From contig CAZTRC010000006.1 of the NCBI GenBank assembly GCA_964615845.1, positions 1 through 41,684 on the forward strand: a DNA stretch of 41,684 nucleotides, written 5' to 3'. Numbering within the stretch: position 1 is the first letter of the stretch; every line of letters begins with the position of its first letter. Below the pieces are notes generated by a model. It saw only the letters and a program-made list of their open reading frames with translations, was not told where the DNA came from and did not search any database. Of the stretch, positions 1-7,060 are shown piece after piece. This DNA is from CAYRQF01 sp964615845 (GTDB taxonomy: Bacteria > Patescibacteriota > Minisyncoccia > Phycocordibacterales > CSBR16-119). The translations under genes and the position numbers were made by a program.

Positions 1-422
1 TCTCACGACCATTGTCAGAACTTGGAATTTATCCAGCCGTTGATCCACTCGACTCCAGTTCGACAATTCTTGATCCGAACATCATCGGCGCTGAACACTA
101 TGAAGTCGCACGAAATGTGCAAAAAGTTCTCCAGCGTTACAAAGATTTGCAGGACATCATCGCCATCCTCGGTATGGACGAACTTTCTGATGATGACAAA
201 TTGACAGTCTCCCGCGCGCGAAAAATTCAGAAATTCCTATCTCAACCATTCTTCGTCGCCGAGCAATTCACCGGCGCGCCGGGTACGTATGTACCGCTCA
301 AAGAGACAATCAAAGGCTTCAAAGAAATTCTAGAAGGCAAGCACGATAGCATCGGCGAACAATCTTTCTATATGAAAGGCACGATTGAAGACGTAGAGAA
401 AGCAGCTTTGAAAGAGAAGTAG
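1..422 (+). CDS. atpD: ATP synthase F1 subunit beta, C-terminal part (truncated by window edge)
   Basis: This is the last ~139 codons of the catalytic beta subunit of F1Fo ATP synthase, which makes or hydrolyses ATP at the membrane-attached F1 head. The reading frame is open from base 3, so the gene starts upstream of the window. The visible part begins with the family-typical LGIYPAVDPLDS segment, followed by the helical C-terminal domain with the DELSDDDK region (DELSEEDK in relatives) and QPFFVAEQFTG. The nucleotide-binding P-loop lies outside the window. atpC follows after 22 nt, the usual order at the end of an atp operon. The TTG at base 12 is an internal Leu codon, not the start. Confidence 0.95.
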   Translation, partial: SRPLSELGIYPAVDPLDSSSTILDPNIIGAEHYEVARNVQKVLQRYKDLQDIIAILGMDELSDDDKLTVSRARKIQKFLSQPFFVAEQFTGAPGTYVPLKETIKGFKEILEGKHDSIGEQSFYMKGTIEDVEKAALKEK

Positions 423-444
423 GATTTAAGAATTAAGATTTAAG

Positions 445-864
445 ATGAACGGACTCGAATTAAAAATTATCACGCCGGACAGAATCGTGTATGACTCGAT
501 GGGTATTTCGTCTGTGACAATTCCGACCAAAGAAGGTGAGATTACGGTTTTGCCAGGGCACATTCCACTCATCGCGCCGATCAAGACTGGTGAAGCGCAT
601 TTGGTCAAAGACGGAGTGACGCTTGGCCTCGCTGTCTCCGGCGGAATTCTCGAAGTCCGTGATGGCAACACCATCGTCATCTTGGCCGAACGCGGAGAAC
701 TTGCGCATGACATCGACATCGCCCGCGCCGAAGATGCATATGAACGTGCAAAACTTGCCATGAAAGCTGATCAAAATATTGCTGACGTCGATTACGCTCG
801 CTTCGAAGCGCTGATGGAAAAAGAACTGAATCGTATCAACGTAGGGAAGAAGTGGAGGAAATAA
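445..864 (+). CDS. atpC: ATP synthase F1 subunit epsilon
   Basis: This is the epsilon subunit of F1Fo ATP synthase, part of the central stalk, which couples rotation to catalysis and inhibits wasteful ATP hydrolysis. The 139 residues match the family length. The N-terminal beta-sandwich is recognisable from KIITPDRIVYD, the GEITVLPGHIPLIAPIKTGE signature and the VSGGILEVRDGNTIVILAE strand region, followed by a two-helix C-terminal hairpin (about residues 92-135). The gene lies 22 nt after atpD and 3 nt before the next ORF, so it is cotranscribed. The ATG has no Shine-Dalgarno; the spacer is A/T-rich. Confidence 0.95.
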   Translation: MNGLELKIITPDRIVYDSMGISSVTIPTKEGEITVLPGHIPLIAPIKTGEAHLVKDGVTLGLAVSGGILEVRDGNTIVILAERGELAHDIDIARAEDAYERAKLAMKADQNIADVDYARFEALMEKELNRINVGKKWRK

Positions 865-867
865 TTT

Positions 868-1329
868 ATGGAAACAGAACCGAAACCACAGTTGAAAGAA
901 TATGGGAACTGGATTAAGGGCGACCTAAAGAAAGAGGGTGGCGAGCTTGAGAGGACCCTGATTACTTTCTTCGGAGAGGAATTTTCGTACCAAAATAAGA
1001 AAGAGGTCTACGAAGAAATTTTAGAGTTGTATCAGTCCGCTGAGTTAGAGTCCCTAAATGATAAGATGTGGTCCGATTTGGAAAACACAGAATCGTGGAG
1101 TGTTCCTATGGGCGATTTTAATGAAGTCTCTCGTATTGTTGGCGATAAAAGAGATTGGGCATCCTTAAGAGATTCATTTCAAGAAAACAACGAAATGGAA
1201 GCCCCTATCATTGCACATTTACCCAATGGAAAATATCACTTGATTTCAGGCAATACACGTTTGTGTGTTGCAAAAGCTTCTGGAATACGATCAAAGGTGT
1301 TCATTCTGGAATTACCAGACTTTAAATAA
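868..1329 (+). CDS. Hypothetical protein with a ParB/sulfiredoxin-like C-terminal motif
   Basis: This 153-residue acidic soluble protein has no signal peptide or membrane segment. The C-terminal third has a pattern like the ParB N-terminal or sulfiredoxin fold: a hydrophobic strand (PIIAHL), a short turn, then YHLISGNTRLCVAKASG, where the G-N-T-R-x-x-x-A core resembles the GxxRxxA phosphate-binding motif of ParB-like CTPases. I infer the fold from this motif alone. The N-terminal half is helical and unrecognised. It starts 3 nt after atpC, so it is probably cotranscribed, but it is not a normal member of that operon. A helix-turn-helix domain is not apparent, so chromosome partitioning is unlikely. 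Confidence 0.6.
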   Translation: METEPKPQLKEYGNWIKGDLKKEGGELERTLITFFGEEFSYQNKKEVYEEILELYQSAELESLNDKMWSDLENTESWSVPMGDFNEVSRIVGDKRDWASLRDSFQENNEMEAPIIAHLPNGKYHLISGNTRLCVAKASGIRSKVFILELPDFK

Positions 1330-1333
1330 AAGC

Positions 1334-1367
1334 GAGAACCCCGTCTCCGGTGAAGGAAACGGGGCTC
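1334..1367 (-). terminator. Intrinsic terminator of cassette gene 1 (possibly bidirectional)
   Basis: A hairpin pairs CCCCGT (1339-1344) with ACGGGG (1359-1364), extended by GAG/CTC across a small AA bulge and by an inner TCC/GGA. On the minus strand it is followed by a T-rich tract (GCTTTTATTTA), so it ends the minus-strand gene at 1382-1762. On the plus strand it may also stop the atp operon, but the T tract there is weak. Confidence 0.75.
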
Positions 1368-1381
1368 GTTGTGAAGAAGGT

Positions 1382-1762
1382 TCAGCAGGAAGGGAAGGCA
1401 TGTTGCGGCAACGAACGTCCGACGATCCGGCCACCGTCCCTCCTTTCAATATGGGAGATGAGGTAGGCAAGGGTCGCATGTGTCGGCGTACTTTCCGACT
1501 CAACATGGATCGATGTCGCATCGTAGCGCGATCTCAAGGCCCCCCGTCCCCGAGGTTTACCGCCGCAAACCCTCTCTCGGATGATCTCGGATGTCCCTCG
1601 GGTGTTTGCCATCACGATGATGGCATTCACACCATTGATCGTCTGGTGATAACCATCGGTGGTCATCAGTGCCATCGTCCTGTGTTTGGGCAGATGTGCC
1701 TTGAGGAAGGCCTTGATGCTATCGAAATCCCGTGGCTGTGTAGCCGAAGTTGACTTTTTCAT
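1382..1762 (-). CDS. Orphan cassette gene 1, unrecognised small basic protein
   Basis: I do not recognise this 126-residue protein. The N-terminal half (residues 1-60) looks like a small alpha/beta domain with a strand pair around RTMALMTTDG and NGVNAIIVMANTRG. The C-terminal half is Arg-rich and low in hydrophobic residues. There is no signal peptide or membrane helix. The gene stands alone on the minus strand between the atp operon and rsmI, with its own TTGACA-N17-TATAGT promoter, a C/A-rich leader without a Shine-Dalgarno and its own hairpin terminator. The ATG at 1762 is supported by its distance from that promoter (about 12 nt of leader). It is coding by architecture rather than by homology. 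Confidence 0.6.
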   Translation of the reverse strand: MKKSTSATQPRDFDSIKAFLKAHLPKHRTMALMTTDGYHQTINGVNAIIVMANTRGTSEIIRERVCGGKPRGRGALRSRYDATSIHVESESTPTHATLAYLISHIERRDGGRIVGRSLPQHAFPSC

Positions 1763-1780
1763 GATCGTGGGTTTGTCGGT

Positions 1781-1809
1781 ACTATATCAGATATTAGCTA
1801 TAGTGTCAA
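1781..1809 (-). promoter_or_regulatory. Sigma70-type promoter of cassette gene 1
   Basis: On the minus strand there is a perfect TTGACA (1804-1809), a 17-nt spacer and TATAGT (1781-1786). The predicted start of transcription is near 1774, leaving a short leader of ACAAACCCACGATC type before the ATG at 1762. Confidence 0.85.
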
Positions 1810-1833
1810 GTATAAGTAATTTTAGCCTTACGC

Positions 1834-1839
1834 TACAAT
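1834..1839 (+). promoter_or_regulatory. -10 element of rsmI, predicting a leaderless transcript
   Basis: TACAAT ends 6 nt before the rsmI ATG at 1846, so transcription would begin at or next to the A of the start codon. No good -35 is visible. The same -10/N6/start spacing recurs at many genes in the window. Confidence 0.6.
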
Positions 1840-1845
1840 ACTTTT

Positions 1846-2538
1846 ATGCAAACCGGTATTTTATACGTCGTCGCGACGCCGATAGGGAACTTGGGGGACA
1901 TGACTCTCCGGGCCATAGAAACGCTTAAAAGCGTGGATTTGGTGCTCTGCGAGGACACCCGAGTGACCAAACATCTCCTCGATCACTACGTTATCGGCAC
2001 GGGGACCATGAGCTATCACGCCCAATCCAAACTCTCAAAACATGAGAAGATTATTGAAATGCTTCGCGAAGGGAAGTCACTCGCGCTTGTCTCTGACGCC
2101 GGTACACCGACGATCTCTGATCCGGGAGTCATGCTGATCGAGATGATAAAGAAGGAATTGCCTGAAGTAAAAATCATCGCCATCCCCGGAGCATCAGCCC
2201 TGACCGCCGCACTTTCAATTTCTGGAATTCCAAGCCCACAATTCACTTTTTATGGATTCCTCCCACACAAGAAGGGCAGGGAAACGATATTCAAAGAAAT
2301 CTCGAATGGAGGTCGGACCTCCATTCGTACTTCTGTTTTTTATGAATCTCCGCATAGGATTATGAAGACGCTCGAGTCTTTAGAAAAACATCTTGGAAAA
2401 GATAGAAAAGTCGTCATCGCCCGAGAACTCACAAAAATATTTGAAGAAACTGTTTCCGGTAGGGCTTCGGAGGTCCTAAACTATTTCAAAAACAATCCTG
2501 ATAAGGTCCGGGGTGAATTCGTCGTCATAATTTCTTAA
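1846..2538 (+). CDS. rsmI: 16S rRNA (cytidine-1402-2'-O)-methyltransferase RsmI
   Basis: RsmI uses S-adenosylmethionine to 2'-O-methylate C1402 in the decoding centre of 16S rRNA. The 230 residues show the tetrapyrrole-methylase fold: LYVVATPIGNLGDMTLRAIETL at the start, CEDTRVTKHLL, LVSDAGTPTISDPG, and IPGASALTAALSISGIP in the middle, then FYESPHRI and ARELTKIFEE. It lacks the extra C-terminal domain of longer homologues. An unusual GGRTSIRT stretch at about residues 155-162 is encoded by a perfect palindrome (2303-2327) just before the conserved FYESPHR, and looks like an in-frame insertion. The start is fixed by the leaderless -10 spacing and by the conserved N-terminus. Confidence 0.95.
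   Translation: MQTGILYVVATPIGNLGDMTLRAIETLKSVDLVLCEDTRVTKHLLDHYVIGTGTMSYHAQSKLSKHEKIIEMLREGKSLALVSDAGTPTISDPGVMLIEMIKKELPEVKIIAIPGASALTAALSISGIPSPQFTFYGFLPHKKGRETIFKEISNGGRTSIRTSVFYESPHRIMKTLESLEKHLGKDRKVVIARELTKIFEETVSGRASEVLNYFKNNPDKVRGEFVVIIS
2303..2327. repeat. Perfect 25-bp palindrome inside rsmI
   Basis: CGAATGGAGGTC (2303-2314) is followed by one G and then by its exact reverse complement (2316-2327). The reading frame stays open through it and encodes a stretch of about 8 residues that is not expected at this point in RsmI. It has the form of a small palindromic element inserted in frame. Confidence 0.8.
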
Positions 2539-2577
2539 TTCACACCTCGATTTCAAGGGATTTTAAAGGTTTCCCTG

Positions 2578-2583
2578 TATAAT
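2578..2583 (+). promoter_or_regulatory. TATAAT -10 element, leaderless spacing
   Basis: A perfect TATAAT ends 6 nt before the ATG at 2590. A -35 is not obvious. The spacing predicts transcription starting at the start codon. Confidence 0.65.
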
Positions 2584-2589
2584 ATCTGC

Positions 2590-2874
2590 ATGACCAAAGA
2601 AAAATCCCTTTTGATATTAGGAATCATCGTTATCGCTTTGCCGAATCTCGGCTTTCCGAACGGACTTGAAAAAATAATTTTCGCCGTGCTTGGCGTCCTC
2701 GTTATCATTGCCGCTTACGCTATGCATTTCGAGAAAAACAAAAAGACGAAAACGAAGAAGTCCATCTCGCAACCAGTTGAAGACAATTCTGTCGTCGTGG
2801 CCAAAACTCCGACCAAAGAAGAAATTACCGGATTTACTTATATTAAAAAAGATGTAACCAATGATCTCCCGTAA
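2590..2874 (+). CDS. Small membrane protein of unknown function
   Basis: This 94-residue protein has two predicted membrane helices (about residues 6-21 and 28-46) separated by a short FPNGLEK loop, then a Lys-rich cytoplasmic stretch (KNKKTKTKKS) and a polar tail. I recognise no family. It overlaps the start of the next gene by 14 nt, so the two are probably translated from one message and may act together at the membrane. The start is supported by the TATAAT placed 6 nt upstream. Confidence 0.75.
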   Translation: MTKEKSLLILGIIVIALPNLGFPNGLEKIIFAVLGVLVIIAAYAMHFEKNKKTKTKKSISQPVEDNSVVVAKTPTKEEITGFTYIKKDVTNDLP

Positions 2875-4021
2875 GCACTTTTTGCTTGTCCTCGGACTCG
2901 CGATCATCATGGTCGGAGTTTACTTGTATGCTCCGTCAAAATTCTATTCCGAAAATGTCTTGGCTAATGAGAACTTTTTCCTCGGCTCTGTCATCAAGCT
3001 TCCAGATATCGAACGCGGTGTTCGTCACATCAAAACTCCCGATCCGGTCAAGGCTATCTACATGACGAGTTGGGTCGCGGGCACCAGCAGTATGCGCGAA
3101 CGTCTCATCACTCTTATCGACGAGACGGAAGTCAACGCTGTCATCATCGACATCAAGGACGACACGGGCAAGATATCGTACCTCATCGAAAGCGAGCCGT
3201 TCAAGAGCCTCGAATCTTCAGAAAATAGAATTCCGAATATCCAAGAATTCATCGCGAGGCTCCATGACAAAAATATTTATGTCATCGGCCGTATTGCGAC
3301 ATTTCAAGATCCGTATCTCATCAAGAAGTGGCCATCCGAAGCCGTGAAGACCAAGACTGACAAGGAGAAACTTTGGCGTGACAGGAAGGGTATAGGATGG
3401 TTTGATGCTGGCAGTCCCAAGGTTTGGGGCTATGTCGTCGCGCTTGCCGAAGAATCATACCGCGTCGGTTTCGACGAAATCAATTTTGATTACGTTAGAT
3501 TTCCATCAGACGGCAACATGCAAGACATTTATTTTCCTTTGAGCGAAGGCAAGACCAAACCTGAAGTCCTCGAATCTTTCTTCGCGCACCTCGACGAGAA
3601 ACTCCGCACCGATGAAAAACCAATTCCGATATCAGTCGACATTTTCGGCATGACCACGACCAACACCGACGATCTCGGCATCGGCCAAGTCCTGGAGAAA
3701 ACTCTTCCTTATTTTGATTTTGTCGCGCCGATGGTTTACCCGTCGCATTATCCCAACACTTGGAGTGGCATCAAAAATCCTGCTGAACAGCCTTATGAAG
3801 TTATAAAAATTGCCATGGCAAAAGCTGTTGAGCGTGCCACCGCTATGGGCGAAGATCCGCAAAAGCTCCGACCCTGGCTTCAGGACTTCAACCTCGGCGC
3901 CACCTACACCGCGGAGATGGTCCGGGCTCAAATCCAAGCGACTTATGACGTCGGACTCGACTCATGGTTCATCTGGGATCCGAAAAATATTTATACCAAA
4001 AAGGCGTTATTGTCCGAATAA
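2861..4021 (+). CDS. Putative glycoside hydrolase (DUF4015-type TIM barrel), membrane-anchored
   Basis: The protein has 386 residues. An N-terminal hydrophobic segment (about residues 5-25) serves as a signal anchor, so the domain faces outside. The rest matches the DUF4015/YngK-like putative glycoside hydrolase group, with a beta-barrel pattern: KAIYMTSWVAGT, VNAVIIDIKDDTGKISY, IYVIGRIATFQDPYL, GFDEINFDYVRFPSDG, ISVDIFGMTTT, FDFVAPMVYPSHYP and a closing WLQDFNLG/WFIWDPKN. The Asp/Glu in DEINFDYVRFP are likely catalytic-site residues by analogy with related barrels. The substrate is unknown; an external polysaccharide or wall glycan is plausible. It is cotranscribed with the small membrane protein before it. 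Confidence 0.85.
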   Translation: MISRKHFLLVLGLAIIMVGVYLYAPSKFYSENVLANENFFLGSVIKLPDIERGVRHIKTPDPVKAIYMTSWVAGTSSMRERLITLIDETEVNAVIIDIKDDTGKISYLIESEPFKSLESSENRIPNIQEFIARLHDKNIYVIGRIATFQDPYLIKKWPSEAVKTKTDKEKLWRDRKGIGWFDAGSPKVWGYVVALAEESYRVGFDEINFDYVRFPSDGNMQDIYFPLSEGKTKPEVLESFFAHLDEKLRTDEKPIPISVDIFGMTTTNTDDLGIGQVLEKTLPYFDFVAPMVYPSHYPNTWSGIKNPAEQPYEVIKIAMAKAVERATAMGEDPQKLRPWLQDFNLGATYTAEMVRAQIQATYDVGLDSWFIWDPKNIYTKKALLSE

Positions 4022-4030
4022 AAATGGGCA

Positions 4031-4039
4031 TGCTATAAT
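4031..4039 (+). promoter_or_regulatory. Extended -10 promoter of the S41 protease gene
   Basis: TGC-TATAAT is a perfect extended -10. It ends 11 nt before the ATG at 4051, giving a leader of only about 5 nt. Confidence 0.7.
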
Positions 4040-4050
4040 CACCCGGTATT

Positions 4051-5274
4051 ATGGAAGATTACACTAAATTAAAATCAAGACACATCGCCGTAACCCTATG
4101 CCTGGTCATCCTCGCGCTCGTTGCTGGTATCTACATCGGCTACAAAAATAGTTTTATTTCGGGCGAGCTTAGCAGCGCTTCTAGCAGTGAAATTCCGGAA
4201 GATTTGCAAAAACGTGACGCCTTTGAACAATTCTATAAAGTCTGGAGCCTGATGGAACAAAAGCACATCCACGGACTAGAAACTGCGAGTGAAGAAAAGA
4301 TGTGGGGCGCAATCGAAGGCCTCGTCGATTCGCTCGAAGACCCTTACTCAGTTTTCTTGCCACCGACAGAGAATGAGAATTTCAACATCGATTTACGCGG
4401 TGAATTTTCTGGTGTCGGCATGGAAGTCGGACTTCGAGAAGATGGTCTGACGGTGATCGCTCCGCTCAAAGGTTCACCGGCCGAAAAAGCTGGCATGATG
4501 GCTGGAGACTTAATTCTCAAAATCGATGACACGATTACCTCGGGGCTCGATGTCGACGCGGCGGTTGATCTCATCCGCGGAGAGAAGGGAACGTCTGTAA
4601 TTGTCACTATCCTTCGGGAAGGCGAAGAAAGTAGCCGTGAGATAACCATTGTTCGTGACACTGTCCGCATCCCGGTCATTGAGACAGAGTATCGAGCAAA
4701 AGAAGATGTCTTCATCATCAGACTGTTTAGCTTCAACGAAAGTTCCGAACAGAAATTTGAAGAGGCTCTGACTGAGTTCGCTGATTCTGACGCAGACAAT
4801 CTCATCGTCGACTTCAGAAACAATCCGGGCGGATTCTTGAGCGCCGCAATCGACATTTCAAGCTGGTTCTTGCCAGAAGGTGAGACCGTTGTGATTGAGA
4901 GGGGCAGGGAAGAGAAATACAACAAAGAATACACTAGTGGTGGACACTTCTTGAGCGGAGAATACGAAATGGCGATCTTGGTCAATGGCGGTTCGGCTTC
5001 AGCCTCGGAAATTGTCGCTGGCGCGCTCCAAGAACATGGCCGAGCCAAGCTCGTCGGTACACAGACTTACGGTAAAGGTTCAGTCCAAGAACTCATCAAG
5101 ATGAAGGATGACACGGCCCTGAAACTCACTGTGGCTGAATGGCTCACGCCAGGAGGTCTCTCGATTTCGAAAGAGGGATTGACGCCAGATGTCGTCATCG
5201 AACTTGACGCTGACAAACTTGAGAAGAATGGAATTGATACACAGCTCGAAGAAGCGATTAAAATATTGAAATAA
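4051..5274 (+). CDS. ctpA: C-terminal processing peptidase (S41 family, PDZ domain), membrane-anchored
   Basis: This 407-residue CtpA/Tsp-like serine protease is anchored by an N-terminal helix (about residues 10-28) and acts outside the membrane on protein C-termini. The order is a helical N-terminal region with DPYSVFLPP, a PDZ domain (about residues 110-190, with FSGVGMEVGLREDGLTV and GSPAEKAGMMAGDLILKIDD), then the tail-specific protease core. The catalytic Ser lies in the GSASASE motif (about 314-320) and the catalytic Lys is K342 in YGKGSVQ. Length and motifs are complete. rplI follows after 2 nt, an unusual partner that suggests simple genome compaction. Confidence 0.95.
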   Translation: MEDYTKLKSRHIAVTLCLVILALVAGIYIGYKNSFISGELSSASSSEIPEDLQKRDAFEQFYKVWSLMEQKHIHGLETASEEKMWGAIEGLVDSLEDPYSVFLPPTENENFNIDLRGEFSGVGMEVGLREDGLTVIAPLKGSPAEKAGMMAGDLILKIDDTITSGLDVDAAVDLIRGEKGTSVIVTILREGEESSREITIVRDTVRIPVIETEYRAKEDVFIIRLFSFNESSEQKFEEALTEFADSDADNLIVDFRNNPGGFLSAAIDISSWFLPEGETVVIERGREEKYNKEYTSGGHFLSGEYEMAILVNGGSASASEIVAGALQEHGRAKLVGTQTYGKGSVQELIKMKDDTALKLTVAEWLTPGGLSISKEGLTPDVVIELDADKLEKNGIDTQLEEAIKILK

Positions 5275-5276
5275 AA

Positions 5277-5714
5277 ATGAAAGTCATATTTCTCCAGAGT
5301 GTAAAGAAGAAGGGCCAGAAAGACGAAGTCAAAGAAATCGGTGATGGCTTCGCGCGCAATTTCCTCATTCCGCAAAAGCTCGCTGTCGAAGCCACGCCAA
5401 ACGCCCTAAATGATCTGAAGAAAAGGATAGACGCGAAAGCAGGGAAGACCGAAAAGCATTCCAAAGAATTCCAGAGCGCGCTCGACAAACTCGCGGAATT
5501 TACTTTAATTATCAAAAAGAAAGCGAGTCCTGAAGGCCATCTTTTCTCAGGCATTACAGTCAAAGAAATTCTCTCGCTCCTCAAAGAAAAAGAAATCCGC
5601 CTCGACGAGAAGAATCTGGACCTACGAAGCCCAATCAAAAAGGTTGGGGAACTCGAACTCCCAATCATCGGCGCAGAAGGACGCAGTCTCAAAATTTTGA
5701 TAGAAGGAGAGTAA
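5277..5714 (+). CDS. rplI: 50S ribosomal protein L9 (bL9)
   Basis: The protein binds 23S rRNA at the base of the L1 stalk with its N-terminal domain. The 145 residues show the L9 signature MKVIFLQSVKKKGQKDEVKEIGDGFARNFLIPQKLAVEAT, a long connecting helix (about 42-75) and the C-terminal domain with KASPEGHLFSGITVKEI. L9 is reported missing from several CPR groups, so its presence is a useful lineage marker. It lies 2 nt after the S41 protease stop, with no Shine-Dalgarno. Confidence 0.97.
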   Translation: MKVIFLQSVKKKGQKDEVKEIGDGFARNFLIPQKLAVEATPNALNDLKKRIDAKAGKTEKHSKEFQSALDKLAEFTLIIKKKASPEGHLFSGITVKEILSLLKEKEIRLDEKNLDLRSPIKKVGELELPIIGAEGRSLKILIEGE

Positions 5715-5913
5715 CGCTTCACAAAATTGGCTTTTCTTCACCCTCCAAGATCGCTTCGCTATAGTTCTCGGGTTCAGAAAAGCCAATTTTGCTACGCTTG
5801 AAATGGGAAGCGAAGCGAGTCGGGGCTTTTGAGAATCCGAGGACCTTAGTGCGCAGACACGCTTTCGCAGGATTTGAAAAAGCCCCGGCGAGCGGAGCTT
5901 TTTCGTGAAGCGT
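5714..5913. other. Long nested inverted repeats between convergent rplI and rpmA
   Basis: The 229-nt gap holds several nested palindromes and no convincing ORF. The outer arms are ACGCTTCAC (5714-5722) and GTGAAGCGT (5905-5913). Inside lie CAAAATTGGCTTTTC (from 5722) with its complement ending about 5791, and a pair CGGGGCTTTT (5821-5830) / AAAAGCCCCG (about 5878-5887). As RNA this would fold as a multi-arm junction. It may be only a pair of terminators for the convergent genes or a remnant of a repeat element; a small RNA is possible. Confidence 0.55.
5877..5903. terminator. Bidirectional-looking terminator hairpin
   Basis: AAAAAGC and GCTTTTT form a 7-bp stem, extended past one mismatch by CCG/CGG around a GCGAG loop. 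A-tract and T-tract flank it, so it can work for either of the two convergent genes (rplI plus, rpmA minus). Confidence 0.6.
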
Positions 5914-5943
5914 CTTTTATGAGTATGTTTTGCGAAGCGCCCT

Positions 5944-6222
5944 TTATTTCGTTACGACGTGAATGATTTTGTGGACTTTGGATTTGTTGTCGAAACCAGT
6001 TTTGCGCTTGGTGCCGATCTTTACGACTCCGGCCTTGAGGGCGTGGATGGTGTGGTCTTTGCCCATATCAGTGTTGTTGCCAGGCATGAATTTAGTACCA
6101 CGCTGACGCATGATGATGGAGCCCGCATTGGCGAATTGGCCATCTGCAATCTTTAGCCCCAGGTATTTAGGGTTTGAATCTCTTAAGTTTCTAGCTGTTC
6201 CGCCGGCTTTTCTATGTGCCAT
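5944..6222 (-). CDS. rpmA: 50S ribosomal protein L27 (bL27)
   Basis: This 92-residue L27 reaches the peptidyl transferase centre with its N-terminal tail. It starts MAHRKAGGTARNLRDSNPKYLGLK and contains the signature GSIIMRQRGTKFMPGNNTDMGKDHTIHAL. The N-terminus begins directly with the mature-type sequence; there is no cleavable extension of the Firmicutes kind. Unlike most bacteria, where rplU and rpmA are adjacent, rplU is ~29 kb away here at 34917. It has its own promoter with a normal -35 (6256-6284). Confidence 0.97.
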   Translation of the reverse strand: MAHRKAGGTARNLRDSNPKYLGLKIADGQFANAGSIIMRQRGTKFMPGNNTDMGKDHTIHALKAGVVKIGTKRKTGFDNKSKVHKIIHVVTK

Positions 6223-6255
6223 ATTGGTGTATGAATAATCGTTTTAAGAGCCCAC

Positions 6256-6284
6256 ATTATAGGATAAAGCCAAATAAAAAGCAA
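6256..6284 (-). promoter_or_regulatory. Promoter of rpmA
   Basis: On the minus strand TTGCTT (6279-6284), a 17-nt spacer and a perfect TATAAT (6256-6261) give a leader of about 27 nt before the ATG at 6222. Confidence 0.75.
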
Positions 6285-6286
6285 TA

Positions 6287-6295
6287 TGGTAGAAT
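6287..6295 (+). promoter_or_regulatory. Extended -10 of the RsiV-like gene, leaderless spacing
   Basis: TGG-TAGAAT ends 6 nt before the ATG at 6302. It lies back to back with the rpmA promoter, so the two genes share a 79-nt divergent control region. Confidence 0.7.
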
Positions 6296-6301
6296 TGGGA
6301 C

Positions 6302-7054
6302 ATGAAAAACGCGCTTATTTTCATACTGATAATCGCCCTCGGCACGACCATCTATTTCCTCGTCCGCAAGGATAGGGTGGGGGAGGATGCCCCACCTCCG
6401 GAGGAAGAAAACGTCTTGGAGCCTATTGATGATGAGCCTCGTGACGACCTTTTTGAGGCAGAAGAGGGGAGAGAAATCACCGAAGAGGCCGAATTTTTAA
6501 CCATCAAGGCCGCATATCCGGCTTTTGGTGATGTACAAATCGATCAAGACATAAAAGCCCTAGTTCAAAAGGAAATCAGCGCGTTCAAATCAGAAAACAA
6601 TACTTCGTATCCAGGACAGACGAACAAGAACTCACTCGAGATAACTTATCGCCTCGAGAAAGGGGATGACTTCACCGCAATCGTATTTTCCAGTGCGACC
6701 TACACCGGCGGCGCGCATGGAAATCTCGTGATCAAGACGCTGGTCTACGAAAACTCTGGCGAAGAGGTTTCGATCGGGAGCTTATTCGCGCCAGGCTCAG
6801 AATATCTCTCAAAGCTCTCGGAAATTTCTCGCACCAAACTAAAAACCAAGATGGGCGAAAATCTCGGCGCTTGGGCAGACGAGGGGACATCTCCGACAAG
6901 CGATAACTTCGGGGCTTTCTACATCACGGGTGACGACACGCTCAATATCATCTTCCAGCCATACCAAGTTGCGCCATGGTCTGCGGGCGTACCGTCCATC
7001 TCTATCGATCTTCATGACGAGCTTGGCGATATATTAAATCAAAATCTTTTCTAA
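6302..7054 (+). CDS. Membrane-anchored DUF4163/DUF3298 (RsiV/PdaC-like) protein
   Basis: The protein has 250 residues: an N-terminal membrane anchor (about 2-21), an acidic Pro/Glu-rich linker (28-65), then the paired DUF4163 and DUF3298 domains found in RsiV, PdaC and related proteins. Diagnostic segments are FLTIKAAYPAF, YRLEKGDDFTAIVFSSATYTGGAHGN, VSIGSLFAPGSEYLSKLSEISR, FGAFYITGDDTLNIIFQPYQVAPWSAGVPSISIDL. In characterised members these domains bind lysozyme or sit beside a deacetylase; here no enzyme domain or sigma factor is attached, so the ligand is unknown. A GGTGGGG/CCCCACC inverted repeat lies in the coding region near 6377-6397. Confidence 0.85.
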   Translation: MKNALIFILIIALGTTIYFLVRKDRVGEDAPPPEEENVLEPIDDEPRDDLFEAEEGREITEEAEFLTIKAAYPAFGDVQIDQDIKALVQKEISAFKSENNTSYPGQTNKNSLEITYRLEKGDDFTAIVFSSATYTGGAHGNLVIKTLVYENSGEEVSIGSLFAPGSEYLSKLSEISRTKLKTKMGENLGAWADEGTSPTSDNFGAFYITGDDTLNIIFQPYQVAPWSAGVPSISIDLHDELGDILNQNLF

Positions 7055-7060
7055 ACTAAA

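Noticed and set aside
4344..5048. A 234-codon open frame opposite the S41 protease gene
   Set aside because: It is the mirror of a strongly supported protease gene; its Ser/Arg-rich composition is that of a shadow frame.
6377..6397. GGTGGGG/CCCCACC inverted repeat in the RsiV-like gene as a third palindromic insertion
   Set aside because: The arms are only 7 bp and the region encodes a Pro/Glu linker where such repeats can arise by chance.
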